DNA from: Ixodes scapularis
Taxonomy: Eukaryota; Arthropoda; Arachnida; Ixodida; Ixodidae
NCBI RefSeq assembly: GCF_016920785.2
Contig: NW_024609837.1
Location: 50,215,609 to 50,279,608 of the forward strand
DNA length: 64,000 bases
Reading direction: 5' to 3'
Shown here: one piece after another, positions 45,689 to 56,650 of the stretch
Position numbering within the stretch: the stretch's first letter is position 1
Layout of the letters: every line of letters begins with the position of its first letter
Made by a program: the position numbers and the translations under genes
The notes under the pieces: generated by a model
Told to the model about the DNA's origin: nothing
Databases searched by the model: none
Seen by the model: the letters and a program-made list of their open reading frames with translations, nothing else

Positions 45689-48600
45689 CAGTGCATCTTC
45701 GAAAAGGGCGTCCGCGCTGCCGTCCTCCGTGAGAGCCATTTTTTTAATCTCAAATAAAAAACAGCAAGCGCGAAATCGTCACCTTCGTCTCCTGCTGGGT
45801 TGGCTCTATGATTCTATTCCGTAAGTTGCAATACGCGCACTGGCATGCGGTCGAGCACCACTACTGCGTGGCGCACGTTAAAGACCATATGCTAGCGGTT
45901 GTATACTGCACTGGCTAAACTTTTAATCCAGAGCTGAGAGGCGTCAATTGAGGTTGTCCGGCTGGCTAAACATTCACACAACACAATTAAAATTATTTAT
46001 ACAGGTCAGCGACCGTGCAAGCTATGGTTTGCTACCGCTTTCTGTTTATCAAAGCCTTATCAGCAATCGATAGCGATCGCTGTGTTTCACCAACGTTCCG
46101 ATGGTGCCGAAACGCATGGGACAGTGGCAAAGGCCGACCTCTTCCCCTCTAATTGCTACATGAACTCAAGATAAAGCACCCGACCCGTGTCACGTGTTGC
46201 TTCCGTAGCTGGACGGGGACAGTAGTAATTGCTCTTCGGGGAGTCCAATCGGCTTATGAAGTTCGAGCTCAGGCGAGCTTGAGTAGCGGCCATTTTGAAC
46301 ATCAAACAGTCTGCGGCGGGCCGCTTCAAAAATGCGCATGTCACATGAAGCGTGTTTTCGCCTTAATAGCAGATTTTAAAAACCATTCCAGGTTTACCAA
46401 TGTAATTTTCATTTAGAGCACGCCCGCCACAGAGGTTCGGAAAGCCACCCACATGCTCTGCTAAATATCACCAAGGCCTCCGTGGCTGTTTCGGGTCAAC
46501 GATCTCCCGACGACAAGAAAAGTGAGGAGGAAAATCGTGGTGTCTGCGTGGTTGGTGTCCAAACTTAAAACGGAATCGCGCGTCACAACTTTCACTTCTT
46601 TGTTGAGGAAGTGTTTTGTTTTTGCTTGCCATGACTGCATTTACTTATCCTGTTTGGAAAGTTCTTTAGGCTGTCAACAGCAAGGAAAACATTGTGACCA
46701 TGCTAGGAGTTATGCATTCTAATTTCTAACCATGCACCCAGTAACTTAAATTGTCAAAAAAAAAAGAAATGTTTAATGTCTTTTTCTATACTCAACGACA
46801 GGGTCTGGGACGTCCCAAAAGAGGTGCTAATTTAGGTATAAACGCTGAAAAGTTCTGAATATAACCCACACTAATTACTACGCACTAAACTTTTATAATA
46901 TTACGGACACATCAGATGAGATTCCTTGGCACCTCGGTTTGAATTACCGAAGGTAGCTCTAAGAAGCGTTCAGATAAAGAGTACTTCCACATGTCTTAAG
47001 ATCGCATGACGATAAATGCATTCCGCAACTGTAGATTTGATTTGTTTATGCAAAATTTGGACAAAGCAAAGCACCTGCTAAACTAAACACTACTACAAAC
47101 CGTAGGAAGTTGTAGCTTTACCGACTTTATTGCAGAGAAAACAAGTGGAGTTGTTTCTTTTAATCAGTATATAACGTCATTTGGAACCTCGCCTACGTAT
47201 AACGACTGCAAGATGACAATGAAGGAGAACAGCTTGTCGCTGACTCCACGGGTCGAGCATGCTTCCATGATTCACAAAGCCTTTTAATTGGCCTATGCAC
47301 TTATCCAGCCTGTTCACATGAACAAAATCTGAGGCCCATGAGTTCTATTGGATGGTGTACTATAGGAACAAAGCACCCCAACAAAGACGATGGCGAAACA
47401 ATTTCAGCAAGCCTCTAGCCAACACATCTAAGTGCTTCCTTCTTTTTTTTTTAAATTTAACTGGTCAAGCTTGATTATACAACACGAGCTTGTTTTCATC
47501 TGGATTATGAGTAAAAGGGTCTATGCGTCAAGTACCATTCTCCCGCTTCCATAATCCATAAATATTTTCAAGTTTTCCTAACCTTCGGCCATTTTCCCGT
47601 TACCCCCTATTATCGGTACCGGAACGCATTCCAAGTACTAGGATCACGTGGACGTTTTCTTGATGTTGGGAAATTCCATGCCGCTCTCTTGCTTATTTTT
47701 TTTTTAAATTTAAACCCACATAATTATCGGAAACATCGATGTTTATATCAGACGTCAAAAAATGACACCAAAAACACCACATGTGTTAGATAAACAAACC
47801 CAAAATAAATACCCTAAATTCGAAAAAAAGAGTGCCGAAAACACAAGATCTTCATGATAAGCAAACTCCGTTTCACTCTAATCCCCGAATTGATTGATGT
47901 GACTTGATCTAAAGCCGAACTTCGACTTGCTCAAGTTCTTCTCAACATCATATTCAATTCGAAAACGCTCAAGCTAGCTTTTAATTTGAGAAGGAACACG
48001 ACATTATTAATCAACCAGAAGAAAAAAAAGTTCTGCTTGGAAATAAAATTAAAGTTCATATTCTGGTTTTACGTTTTCATGTGGGAGATCATATAGTTTA
48101 TTTTAGGCAGAAAAAAAAAAATCATGGGAGGGAACGAAGATGCTCTAGAATGAAGTCGTCAAGATATTCTGTCTCCTCTTCAACGTATTGTGAACTAATT
48201 TCCAGGGGATGCTTGGAAGAGTTTCATACACAGACAAACGTATATTTTGTACAAAGTGCAATTATTGCTCTGCGAAAATGATCATCAAAATAGTGAAGCC
48301 AGAAGGAATACACCTTCTCAAGGGCGCAATGAGCCTTCCTCACGCTCAGGTACACTGGCCCCCATGCATGAAACCACCACTTCTTGCATTCATTCGAGAA
48401 ATTGTGAACCTATTGATGTGAGCCGTACTCAAGCGTGCACACGATTTCCTGTTTGAGTGACAATTAAGAATCCCATAGGCGCGGAAACAAGTACAATGGA
48501 CCCTTTCCGAAAGTTAATCTACCCACCCTGTGCAGAGCCAAACCCGACGCTCTAATGACGGCGCTACACAACTTCTCCACACGCTTTCCGCTTTCGAACG

Positions 48601-49100
48601 TCTTCGAAAGCGTTGGGCAGAAAGGGGAAAAGATGTTCGTTTGGTGACGTCACCTTCGATTCACGAAATCAAGGGTGCTTGATTTAGCTGAGCATGATTT
48701 CCTCTAACCGCCATTAGAGCGGCAATATTGGAGCCTTTGAGACTGCCACAAGGTGGCTCTGACTTTTAAAAAGGGTCTATTGGAGTGACAAAGCTGGACA
48801 CCCGGAAAAATAGCTTCGGTCATTTTCAGCATGTGCCAAACTCAACGGAAAGCAACGCAGAAACAAGAAGTGGAAGACAAAAACTGTTGAAAAATTCGTA
48901 AAACGAAATGCCTTTCCTTGCCTGCAAGCAAAGAAAATTTTTTATTACCTTCAGAAATAATATCCGCATTCCTAGACAACTCTGTTTGCACTGAAGTAAT
49001 CAGACTATATATGTATAATTATCTTATATATAGTCTCGACTGGACATTAATTGAAATTTGTTATCCAGTGGTCACATTTTTTAGAAACTATTGTCGGTTG
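45689..49100. other. Gene-poor stretch
   Basis: On the minus strand a short open stretch from an ATG at 45739 down to the hAT target site reads MALTEDGSADALFEDALVD, which may be a host exon cut by the insertion. Otherwise AT-rich DNA with scattered poly-A/T and no recognised gene, RNA gene or repeat family. Confidence 0.35.
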
Positions 49101-49111
49101 TGAAGAAATTA

Positions 49112-49260
49112 AAGGCCGGTTTTAGATGACGTACTTCCGGGCTAGAAATCTCGCTGGTCGCCATGTTGATGAATTCAAGCCGTATGTCTCTCTACGCGCG
49201 GAAACAATGCTTTTAAGCTCGCTAAAGTTTTTTTTTTTTTTTTTTTTGTAATTGCGTTAT
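49112..49260. repeat. Dispersed repeat related to 12.1 kb
   Basis: Shares GACGTACTTCCGG and CGTATGTCT.TCTA.GCGC with 12138-12200 and ends in a poly-T tract (about 49229-49247). Confidence 0.45.
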
Positions 49261-50199
49261 GTTTGAGCGACTACGTTTGTGGACACGGTAAAATTTCAAG
49301 ATGGGGATACGTCCAAGGGGTCTGATTTTAGTTACCGCGAAAGCGAAAGCGAGAACGAGATCTAATCGTCCTCTCGCGTAGCGAGCTAAGATAGCGTTCG
49401 TAGACAGTTCGTCTACTTACGCTAGCGAAGAATGCGGCTCGTGTTCTGCGAAAAATCATTAGCGGACGAAACAAATAGGCAAAAAAAAAAAAAACCAAAC
49501 CACGTTAGTCGTCTGCTAACAGACCAGATAAAAAGTTCATCGTCTGCTACGAACCTAGCCCCATAGTGAACCGAGGTCTGACGCAGACAGGCATTGTCAT
49601 TGTCTGCACGCTTCACACTCGAAGCCTTTGACAAACGGAGGCGTTCATCTTATGAAGCTCATTTTAGCAAACGCCAGTTTAGAGACCCCCGTTTATCAAA
49701 ATTTAGATAGGGAAACCCAGTGTAAAGAAAATGGCGAAGAACCTCTTTTTAGCGAATTCTTTTTTTATGGAGTCACAATTCGGAATTGGGCGACGCAAAA
49801 CTTTTTACGTCTACTCTGGGTTACGAGGGGAAAAAGAGGAGGGGTGGGGGGTTCGTAGCGTATGTTACGAACCATTCCAATGTGAGCTTCGGGAGGGACG
49901 CAGCAATGCGCGCGGTACGTAGTCACGTGATTTGTACACAGTGCTCGTTTCGCTGGGATGGCTCTAAGGTCCGCTGTGGTCCTTCGCGATTAAGTGATAT
50001 TGAGCAGAAAAATAGCCTCACGGAAAATCTTCACACACGCACACTTTAATAGAATGTAATAAAAATATTATGTTTGTTTTAAAGTAAAAAAAACTAAGAT
50101 GGGCAAGGAAGTATTTTAGTTTTCTAGGCTAGGTGGCGCGAGCTACCGCCCGTTATAAATATAGCCATTAGCATCCATCCATCTATCCATCCATTTAGT

Positions 50200-50362
50200 A
50201 AAGGGACACCCAAAACTGGGCGGAGCATAACGGAGCGACGCAACGACGCGTCGGAAACCATGTGTCGCGAACCGTCCGGTTCGGCGATTCGGAGCAGCCA
50301 TCTTCCCGACAGTTCGCACGCCGGATCGGACAGCTTTGACGCGCATGTGTCTCGCGCTTAAC
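50200..50362. repeat. CGCGAGACACATG-type palindromic repeat, diverged
   Basis: CCATGTGTCGCGAACCGTCC on the left and GCGCATGTGTCTCGCGC on the right; shares GATCGGAC and the end motif with the palindrome at 23.4 kb. Confidence 0.5.
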
Positions 50363-50739
50363 TCTTCGAAATCGAACGCCTGACGCCGGCGTCCGGCGTT
50401 ACGGCGTTCGTTGTTCGGCCGAAGGTATTTGGTTCGGTGTTTGCAAACGGTGTTTGGAGTTCGCGACCGAACAATTCGTGAGAGAAAATAATAGTTTTTT
50501 TTTAATAACGTACGTAGTTTTAGCGCACGCTAGTGCTAGATTTAGCGGTGGCGTTAGCTCACGATACGCAAGGCAGTTTTAGAACAGCGCTTCAACACCG
50601 CGACGGAAAAGCCCAAGCATCTCGCGCTTGCAACGCCACTAAGATAGTCACCATTTTCATTTAACACAAGAAATGCTAAAACTTGAGAAAAAAAAACAAA
50701 AAAAAACAAGCTTTTTTGGTCCAAGGAACTAGATCATGT

Positions 50740-51340
50740 TTAAACATGAGAATACGACGCGAGCGGTCGTCCGGTCGTGTCTGCCTGCGTCGCCTCGGCA
50801 AGAGAGGTCTCGAGTACTGACCTGGCACACCATACCTTCGCCGAGAAATGTTCGCGCGTCGCACGCGTCAAGTTGCCGGTTATCGTTGCCCTCATTACTG
50901 GGTTTTCCAAACCGAGTGAAATATCGTCCCGTATTGAATATTGCAGTCGCGAAGATGCCGCCGACGTCGCGCTTACGACGCCGCCAAAGCGGCCGCACCC
51001 ATGGGTCTGGGAGCCGCCATTTTTTTAACGCTGGTTGTCTTGGCAATTTCTCTTTACGAATCCACCTTGGAGGAGCGCAAAGACTCTGCATGCGCACGCA
51101 ATTGACCTTTTTCATAGTACGGCCACGATCGTGGCGCGCCCTCGCGGGAATCGCTCGAAACACTTTTGGTGGCTCTGGCACCGTCTCTCCGTCGTCTGCG
51201 CCAGGCCTGGCGTGCCTCCCGGTCCATGTGTTTACGTATTTTCTCTGGTGGCGTTGTTCTGCCTTTCCCCACTCTGAACGTGTCTTTCCGACTTCGTTTG
51301 GCGTGCATATTTTCTTCGATATGGCTGAGGACGACCTGGA
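50740..51340 (+). promoter_or_regulatory. CpG-rich stretch, possible promoter
   Basis: Dense CpG against an AT-rich background, with TGCATGCGCACGCA near 51087 (NRF1-like), GCCGCCATTTTT near 51012 (YY1-like in reverse) and no TATA box. A short frame starts ATGGCTGAGGACGACCTGG near 51320 and stops after eight codons. The 203-codon frame through it has no family signature. It could be a host CpG-island promoter or a GC-rich repeat. Confidence 0.3.
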
Positions 51341-52031
51341 GGATTAACAAAAGCTACTGTCTACGATACAGAGGACCTCGTTCGTTTTTATACCTTCAAG
51401 GGTGCATAGACATCCGACGCTGCGTCAGTTTCTACCATCGACTCGGAGCCACTTAATCGTCACTTCTGTATCGCGTCTTGCAATTGTCTAGTAAAAGAGG
51501 GGTTCGTTTTCAAGGCAGAGTCGCAGAGTGTTTTGTAAAGAAAGTAATGGTGACCAGTTTCGATACCGACCCAACCATCTACCCTGTGCGGAGCTTGTGA
51601 GCCCCGTTTATAAGGCCTGGCCACTACAAACAGCTGATTTTTCTCCCCTTGATCACTTAAGTTATTCGAGCTTATTGCGTCCGTCACTTAGCCGTCCTGT
51701 GTACCGCGCGAACGCACGAGCATCACCGTATTCGGGAATGTGTAAACAAACTAGGGCGGTGTGAAATCCGGGCGGTCTTGATGTCGCAAAGGCTCGCCTG
51801 TACCAACAAAATGTAAGGAAATGTACGTTAGAAACAATCTCTCTTTAAATTCAGCAGGTTTACGAACCTTCGACAAAGTGAGCCCAGCAAACAAAGGAGT
51901 TCACGGTTGGTTGCCACGGCATTTCATCAGAGTTCTGTCTCCGTGAAGCATAAATTCGTTTCGCACGCTTTAAAGTTTTTGCCAGCGGCTGATATTTTTA
52001 TCTGTTTTTTCTTCTCTTTTCACATGGCAAG

Positions 52032-52171
52032 ACGCGAATGTCTATAGCGCACGCCTGAAGGACGGAAAGATTTATCATGGTATTCTTTACTTGAGTACCG
52101 TCTATGGCGTGATTACGTCACACAACCTCGCGTGCACATTTACTATTAACGGAAAAATAGTCATAGTGTAG
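52032..52171 (+). CDS. Candidate terminal exon, unrecognised
   Basis: A strong pyrimidine tract and AG at 52030-52031 precede an open stretch of about 46 codons ending in TAG at 52169-52171. It reads ANVYSARLKDGKIYHGILY, then LSTVYGVITSHNLACTFTIN and GKIVIV, a beta-rich hydrophobic pattern without a known motif. No upstream exon was found that would join it. It could be the last exon of a gene starting outside the recognised part, or chance. Confidence 0.2.
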
Positions 52172-52227
52172 GCGAGCTGGTGTATAGTTGACCATGGTGG
52201 TAAACTTGATATGCGAATATGCATCGA

Positions 52228-52285
52228 GGACAAGGACTAAAACAGGACTTCTTTTAAGAAGTCCTGTGTCCTTGGTCTTTTATCC
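52228..52285. repeat. Short hairpin of the GACAAGGAC family
   Basis: GAGGACAAGGACTAAAACAG then GACTTCTT pairs with AAGAAGTC then CTGTGTCCTTGGTCTTTT. Wording matches the stems at 1.2 and 44.5 kb in part. Confidence 0.6.
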
Positions 52286-52337
52286 CTTCATGTATTCGTT
52301 TCTATTCACAAACACGCTCATTTTCAAGCATTAAACC

Positions 52338-52447
52338 TGAGACTGGTGTAGGAAAAGAAAAACGCAAAAAAAGAACAGGCATCGTCTCAAGAGACGTTGC
52401 CTGTTTTTTTTTTTTCTGTCTCCTTTTGCTTTTTCGTTTTCCTATAC
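52338..52447. repeat. Hairpin element, AGGAAAA...TTTTCCT
   Basis: TAGGAAAAGAAAAACGCAAA pairs loosely with TTTGCTTTTTCGTTTTCCTA, and GAACAGGCATCGTCTC with GAGACGTTGCCTGTT, about 50-bp arms. Confidence 0.7.
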
Positions 52448-52867
52448 TCGTTTCCCGGCTTACCATCATGTTCAGATTTACCGTATTTCAGTTAAAATCA
52501 GAATGTCGCGCCGTCACATTGATGATCCAGTCGGCTGACACGGGCGATTCGCCTCCTAGGCTTTTGAAAGCAGGGCAAAAAGGGCGGGGTGTTTGACGTC
52601 GAGTCTTTTTTTGCACCACCCGCAAAGGCTCCTGAAACTCCATAAAGGCTTCCATTTGAACCATTTTTGCTTTTATTTGTGCAACCTACAGCTGCGCGGT
52701 GGTGTGGCGCGACGACTATGAAGCCAAGCCGCGAGAATAACGGATTCAAGCCGAACCAGCACTGTCTGTGCGACCGAGCGGACGAGAGAGCCAACAAAAA
52801 TGGCGCCTTTCCCTTTCCTCCCTCTCTCTCAGAGTCGGCGCATGCGCCCAGCGATCTCTGAAAAAGG

Positions 52868-53008
52868 TCAATTTTTGAGAAATAGCGCATGCTAGAATTG
52901 CGCACGCAAAGCGCGAAACGTGGCTAACGTTCGGCGATGCGCAGTGGCGACGACGCTATTCTTTGCGTACGCAAAGCTTTAGCGTGCGCTATTCTAAAAC
53001 TCCCTAAT
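52868..53008. mobile_element. MITE with TTTTAGAATAGCGCACGC-type ends
   Basis: TTTTTGAGAAATAGCGCATG on the left matches, in reverse complement, GCGTGCGCTATTCTAAAAC on the right, and GCGCACGCAAAG recurs inverted inside. A related stretch lies at 50516-50600 (TTTTAGCGCACGCTAG). Confidence 0.6.
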
Positions 53009-53819
53009 AAATCGCTGGTGTGCCCAACGTCACGTAATAAGACGACAGAGTTTGGTAAAAAATAACACGCTACAAACTAAAGAAACATAATGAACTGCCC
53101 TGTCCACCACAAACCACAAAAGACTGCAGCGGAAACGCATTCTGTGTCTTTTGTTTGTTTGCATTTATTCGAGACAGCTCTGGCTACAGCACTTTCTCGA
53201 GTAACATGGCCACGAGGCAGATTTAACGCCTGGCGGGGCCTTGCCACCCTTTCAGTCACAGCGATGGATCATGGCATGCATGTGATTAAAAGACCTAAGA
53301 AAATACGAGTATATTGCTCACAAAAAAAACTAAGGAACTTGATGAAAACTAAGAAAAACAGAGAATTACATGAGCTTTAAAGCTCTTCTGTTACATACAA
53401 AATAAGAAGCAAAGGGAAGAGGCTAAGTTAAAGTATTGCAATTGAAATGGAAAAGTTCAACAGAACACAAAAATAGTTGATATTTCGTATTAAACAGCAT
53501 AAGCCAGAAATCAATACACGCACATATCACAATACGTAATTTAAAGCGTCAAATGGGGACGAGTTTTAATTTTACAGTATTAAAATAGCGGAGTCATCAA
53601 CTCAATTTGTGCCGTGCAATCGCGCGATCCTTCCGGAAGGAAATAATCTTTTCATTACATTTCGAAATCGTAGCACTGAAATAGAATGGCGTAGGACATC
53701 TAAGCTAATGGGGTACTCATTCAACAAGTCGGAAATTAGAGAGGCCCACGGAAAAAAGTATACCTGTCCTATTAATAGTATCGAGGTAAATCAAGTTTTA
53801 TTTTTTATTTCGCGTTGAG

Positions 53820-53868
53820 GAGAACGCCACGGTCATTGTAGCAGAGTGGTTCAAAGTAGCTAATCTTC
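53820..53868 (+). pseudogene. Remnant of a second lipase exon
   Basis: After TTCGCGTTGAG, the sequence GAGAACGCCACGGTCATTGT encodes ENATVIVAEWFKVA, which matches the start of lipase exon 3 (ENATVIVVDWFEKA). Of the nine differences in the first 36 nt, seven fall at third codon positions, the pattern of a once-coding paralogue. Homology stops near 53868 and runs into unrelated ATC-rich DNA, so the nucleophile and the rest are missing. No other lipase exon was found around it. Confidence 0.7.
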
Positions 53869-54146
53869 ATCGTCATTATCATCATCATCGGGTGACTCGA
53901 GACTTGGGCCGGAATAAAGTGCCTCGGTACTTCCTTTATAAGTAACGACAACCTATACAAACGACAAAGCACATTCCGCTGGAACGAAATGACGGCATTC
54001 AGTTCAAACCTATGCTGTGCGCAGCCATTCGCTTCCTAAAACCTGCACAGTCACGCATACGGCGCTTCAAAGATTGTTGCTACTTGACGGAGTCTTTTAT
54101 CTAAGGACTTTAGGCGAGACTACTCGAATCAGATCTGTGTCCCGAG

Positions 54147-55827
54147 CAGAGGTCGGCATTTTAGGTCGCCCTCACTCACCCTCACCCTCACAGCCACACT
54201 CACCTAAGCCCCTCACTCACCCTCACCCTCACAGCTACACTCACCTTGAGCCCCTCACTCACCCTCACCCTCACAGTCACACTCACCTTCAGCCCTTCAC
54301 TCACCCTCACTGAACCTCACGGCCCTCACGCACTCACCGCCCTCACGGCCCTCACGCCCCTCACGGCCCTCACGGCCCTCACGCCCCTCACCGCCCTCAC
54401 GCCCCGCACTCACTCATGGCCCTCACGAAACTCACCGCCCTCACGCCACTCACCGCCCTCACGGCCCTCACCGCCCTCACGGCCCTCACGCACTCATAGC
54501 CCTCACGCCACTCACCGCCCTCACCGCCCTCACGGCCCTCACGGCCCTCACGGCCCTCACGGCCCTCACGGCCCTCACGGCCCTCACGGCCCTCACCGCC
54601 CTCACGGCCCTCACCGCCCTCACGGCCCTCACGCCACTCACGCCACTCACCGTCCTCACGGCCCTCACCGCCCTCATGGCCCTCACGCCACTCACCGCCC
54701 TCACGGCCCTCACGCCACTCACGCCACTCACGCCACTCACGCCACTCACGCCACTCACCGCCCTCACGCCACTCACCGGCGTCACCGCCCTCACGCCGCT
54801 CACCGCTTATTAAGAATACTAATGCACCTTTCTGAAACAGTTTATTTCCAAAAAACGATCGATTTCAAACCAGAACCAAGTCTTTCGGTGTCATCATCAC
54901 CGGCACGAGGTATCACGTGAAAATTTTGCGTCCCTAATTGGATGCAGCCGCTTCAAACGTATTCGAATTGCTCCGAGTTGCTTGCTTATTTCAAGCCGGA
55001 CCCGATCTCAGCAATTCGTGTCGATCTAGGGAAAGCTAGAGAACAACCCGTCATTAACACCAAAATTGCTGAGAAAGATGCTCGATCTGAAGGGGGCCTC
55101 ACGCACTCACCGCCCTCACGCACTCATGGCCCTCACACCACCTCATGCACTCGCCGCCTCACGGCCCTCACGGCCCTCACGCCTCTCATGCCACTCACTG
55201 CTCTCACGCACTCATGGCCCTCACACCCCTCACGCACTCACCACCCTCACACCACTCACGCGCTCATGGCCCTCACGCCACTCACCGCCCTCACGCCCCT
55301 CACGCACTCATGGCCCTCACGGCCCTCACGGCCCTCACCGCCCTCACGGCCCTCACGGCCCTCACGGCCCTCACGGCCCTCACGGCCCTCACGGCCCTCA
55401 CGGCCCTCACCGCCCTCACAGCCCTCACAGCCCTCACAGCCCTCACCGCATTCACCGCCCTCACAGCCCTCACAGCCCTCACAGCCCTCACAGCCCTCAC
55501 AGCCCTCACAGCCCTCACAGCCCTCACAGCCCTCACGGCCCTCACGGCCCTCACAGCCCTCACGGCCCTCACAGCCCTCACAGCCCTCACAGCCCTCACA
55601 GCCCTCACAGCCCTCACAGCCCTCACAGCCCTCACAGCCCTCACGGCCCTCACGGCCCTCACGGCCCTCACGGCCCTCACGGCCCTCACGGCCCTCACGG
55701 CCCTCACTCACCCTCACACTCGTGAATTTTCCTGGTTCAGAAACTCACTCACCCTCACCTCACCTGTGAGGATGAGGGTGAGTGAGGGTGAGTGAGGGCC
55801 CTCGTGAGTGAGGTTTGCCGAGGTATG
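54147..55827. mobile_element. hAT-type non-autonomous element filled with a 9-bp minisatellite
   Basis: Flanked by a perfect 8-bp duplication, GTCCCGAG at 54139-54146 and 55828-55835. The ends are CAGAGGTCGGCATTTTAGG and, in reverse complement, CATACCTCGGCAAACCTCAC, an imperfect inverted repeat of hAT type. Almost all of the interior is tandem CCCTCACGG and variants (CCCTCACAG, CCACTCACG, CCCTCACC), except a unique segment at about 54810-55095. The last 60 bp switch to the complementary GTGAGGGTGAG orientation. Confidence 0.85.
54165..55715. repeat. CCCTCACGG minisatellite (9 bp)
   Basis: Two blocks, about 54165-54805 and 55098-55715. The 9-bp unit equals three codons, so all frames stay open and read as (ALT)n, (PSR)n, (PHG)n or, on the other strand, (VRA)n and (EGR)n. 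These are not genes. Confidence 0.9.
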
Positions 55828-55856
55828 GTCCCGAGCAGACGCACTAATTAATGCTT

Positions 55857-55905
55857 CCGAAAACCACCAACCCTCTCTATCTTAGAGAGAGGGTTGGTGG
55901 TTTTT
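55857..55905. repeat. Perfect small hairpin
   Basis: AAAACCACCAACCCTCTCTA, TCT loop region, then TAGAGAGAGGGTTGGTGGTT: arms of about 22 bp. Confidence 0.85.
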
Positions 55906-56650
55906 ACTTACGTAAAAGGCCATACGCAGCACGCCTTGACAAATGCCTGCTTGATCAGCTCAGAAAGCTTGGATCATGCAAAAATTATTATTAAGATATG
56001 TTATTGGTAGAATCCGTCACGTCTCGGAATAACGAACCATCTGAAAAACACAAATGCTTGTATGACCCGCACCAGTATATTCGCAACTCCAGCGCGCCGT
56101 TCGCCCTTCCGCGGACGAACGGAGAACCAGAGGAGCGGGGACGGCGGCGGTGGCGGCGGTGTCGCGGAAACGATGGCAGGGACTGTCGGCCTTGATGCGT
56201 GGAGCCGTTTTAACGAAAAAAGTGAGCGCGTTAAAAAAGGAATTCTTGTGCTCCGCTTTGCAACAGCCTTGCACGAAGGACCGGGAGGTCTAATTTCACT
56301 AAGGACTTTTCGTGTATCGCATACGCTGCGGATTTCTGGTCTTGTGCATGGCTGCCAGCTCAATCTGTGCTCAACGTGACGGCGGCAAAAGCTCCCGCTA
56401 ATAATGTAGAGCTCTATTGTACGGTCTACGGAAAGTCTATTCTTTGCCATAAGTAGGAAAAAAAAACTCGTCGCGCAACGGTATGTCGAGCAATACAAAT
56501 GTGGAATGGGTTCGCGTTTTAAGGCCGTTACAAGGAACATGACCCTTTATTCCAAGAACTTTAAAAATACAGAACACCCGTATTTGCTTTCAGGTAAATA
56601 CAAAGCAAAAAAGGAAATGCTCGAAGCATTTTAAGCACATCTGTGTTAGC

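Noticed and set aside
50736..51347. 203-codon plus-strand frame in CpG-rich DNA
   Set aside because: High GC reduces stops; frames on both strands are open and no domain is seen.
54165..55715. Telomeric or CRISPR-like array
   Set aside because: The unit is CCCTCACGG, not the arthropod telomere TTAGG, and there are no unique spacers between repeats; it is bounded by transposon ends and a target duplication.
54246..55795. Long frames of (ALT)n, (PSR)n, (PHG)n, (VRA)n and (EGR)n up to 275 codons
   Set aside because: They arise because the minisatellite unit is 9 bp; all frames on both strands stay open alike.
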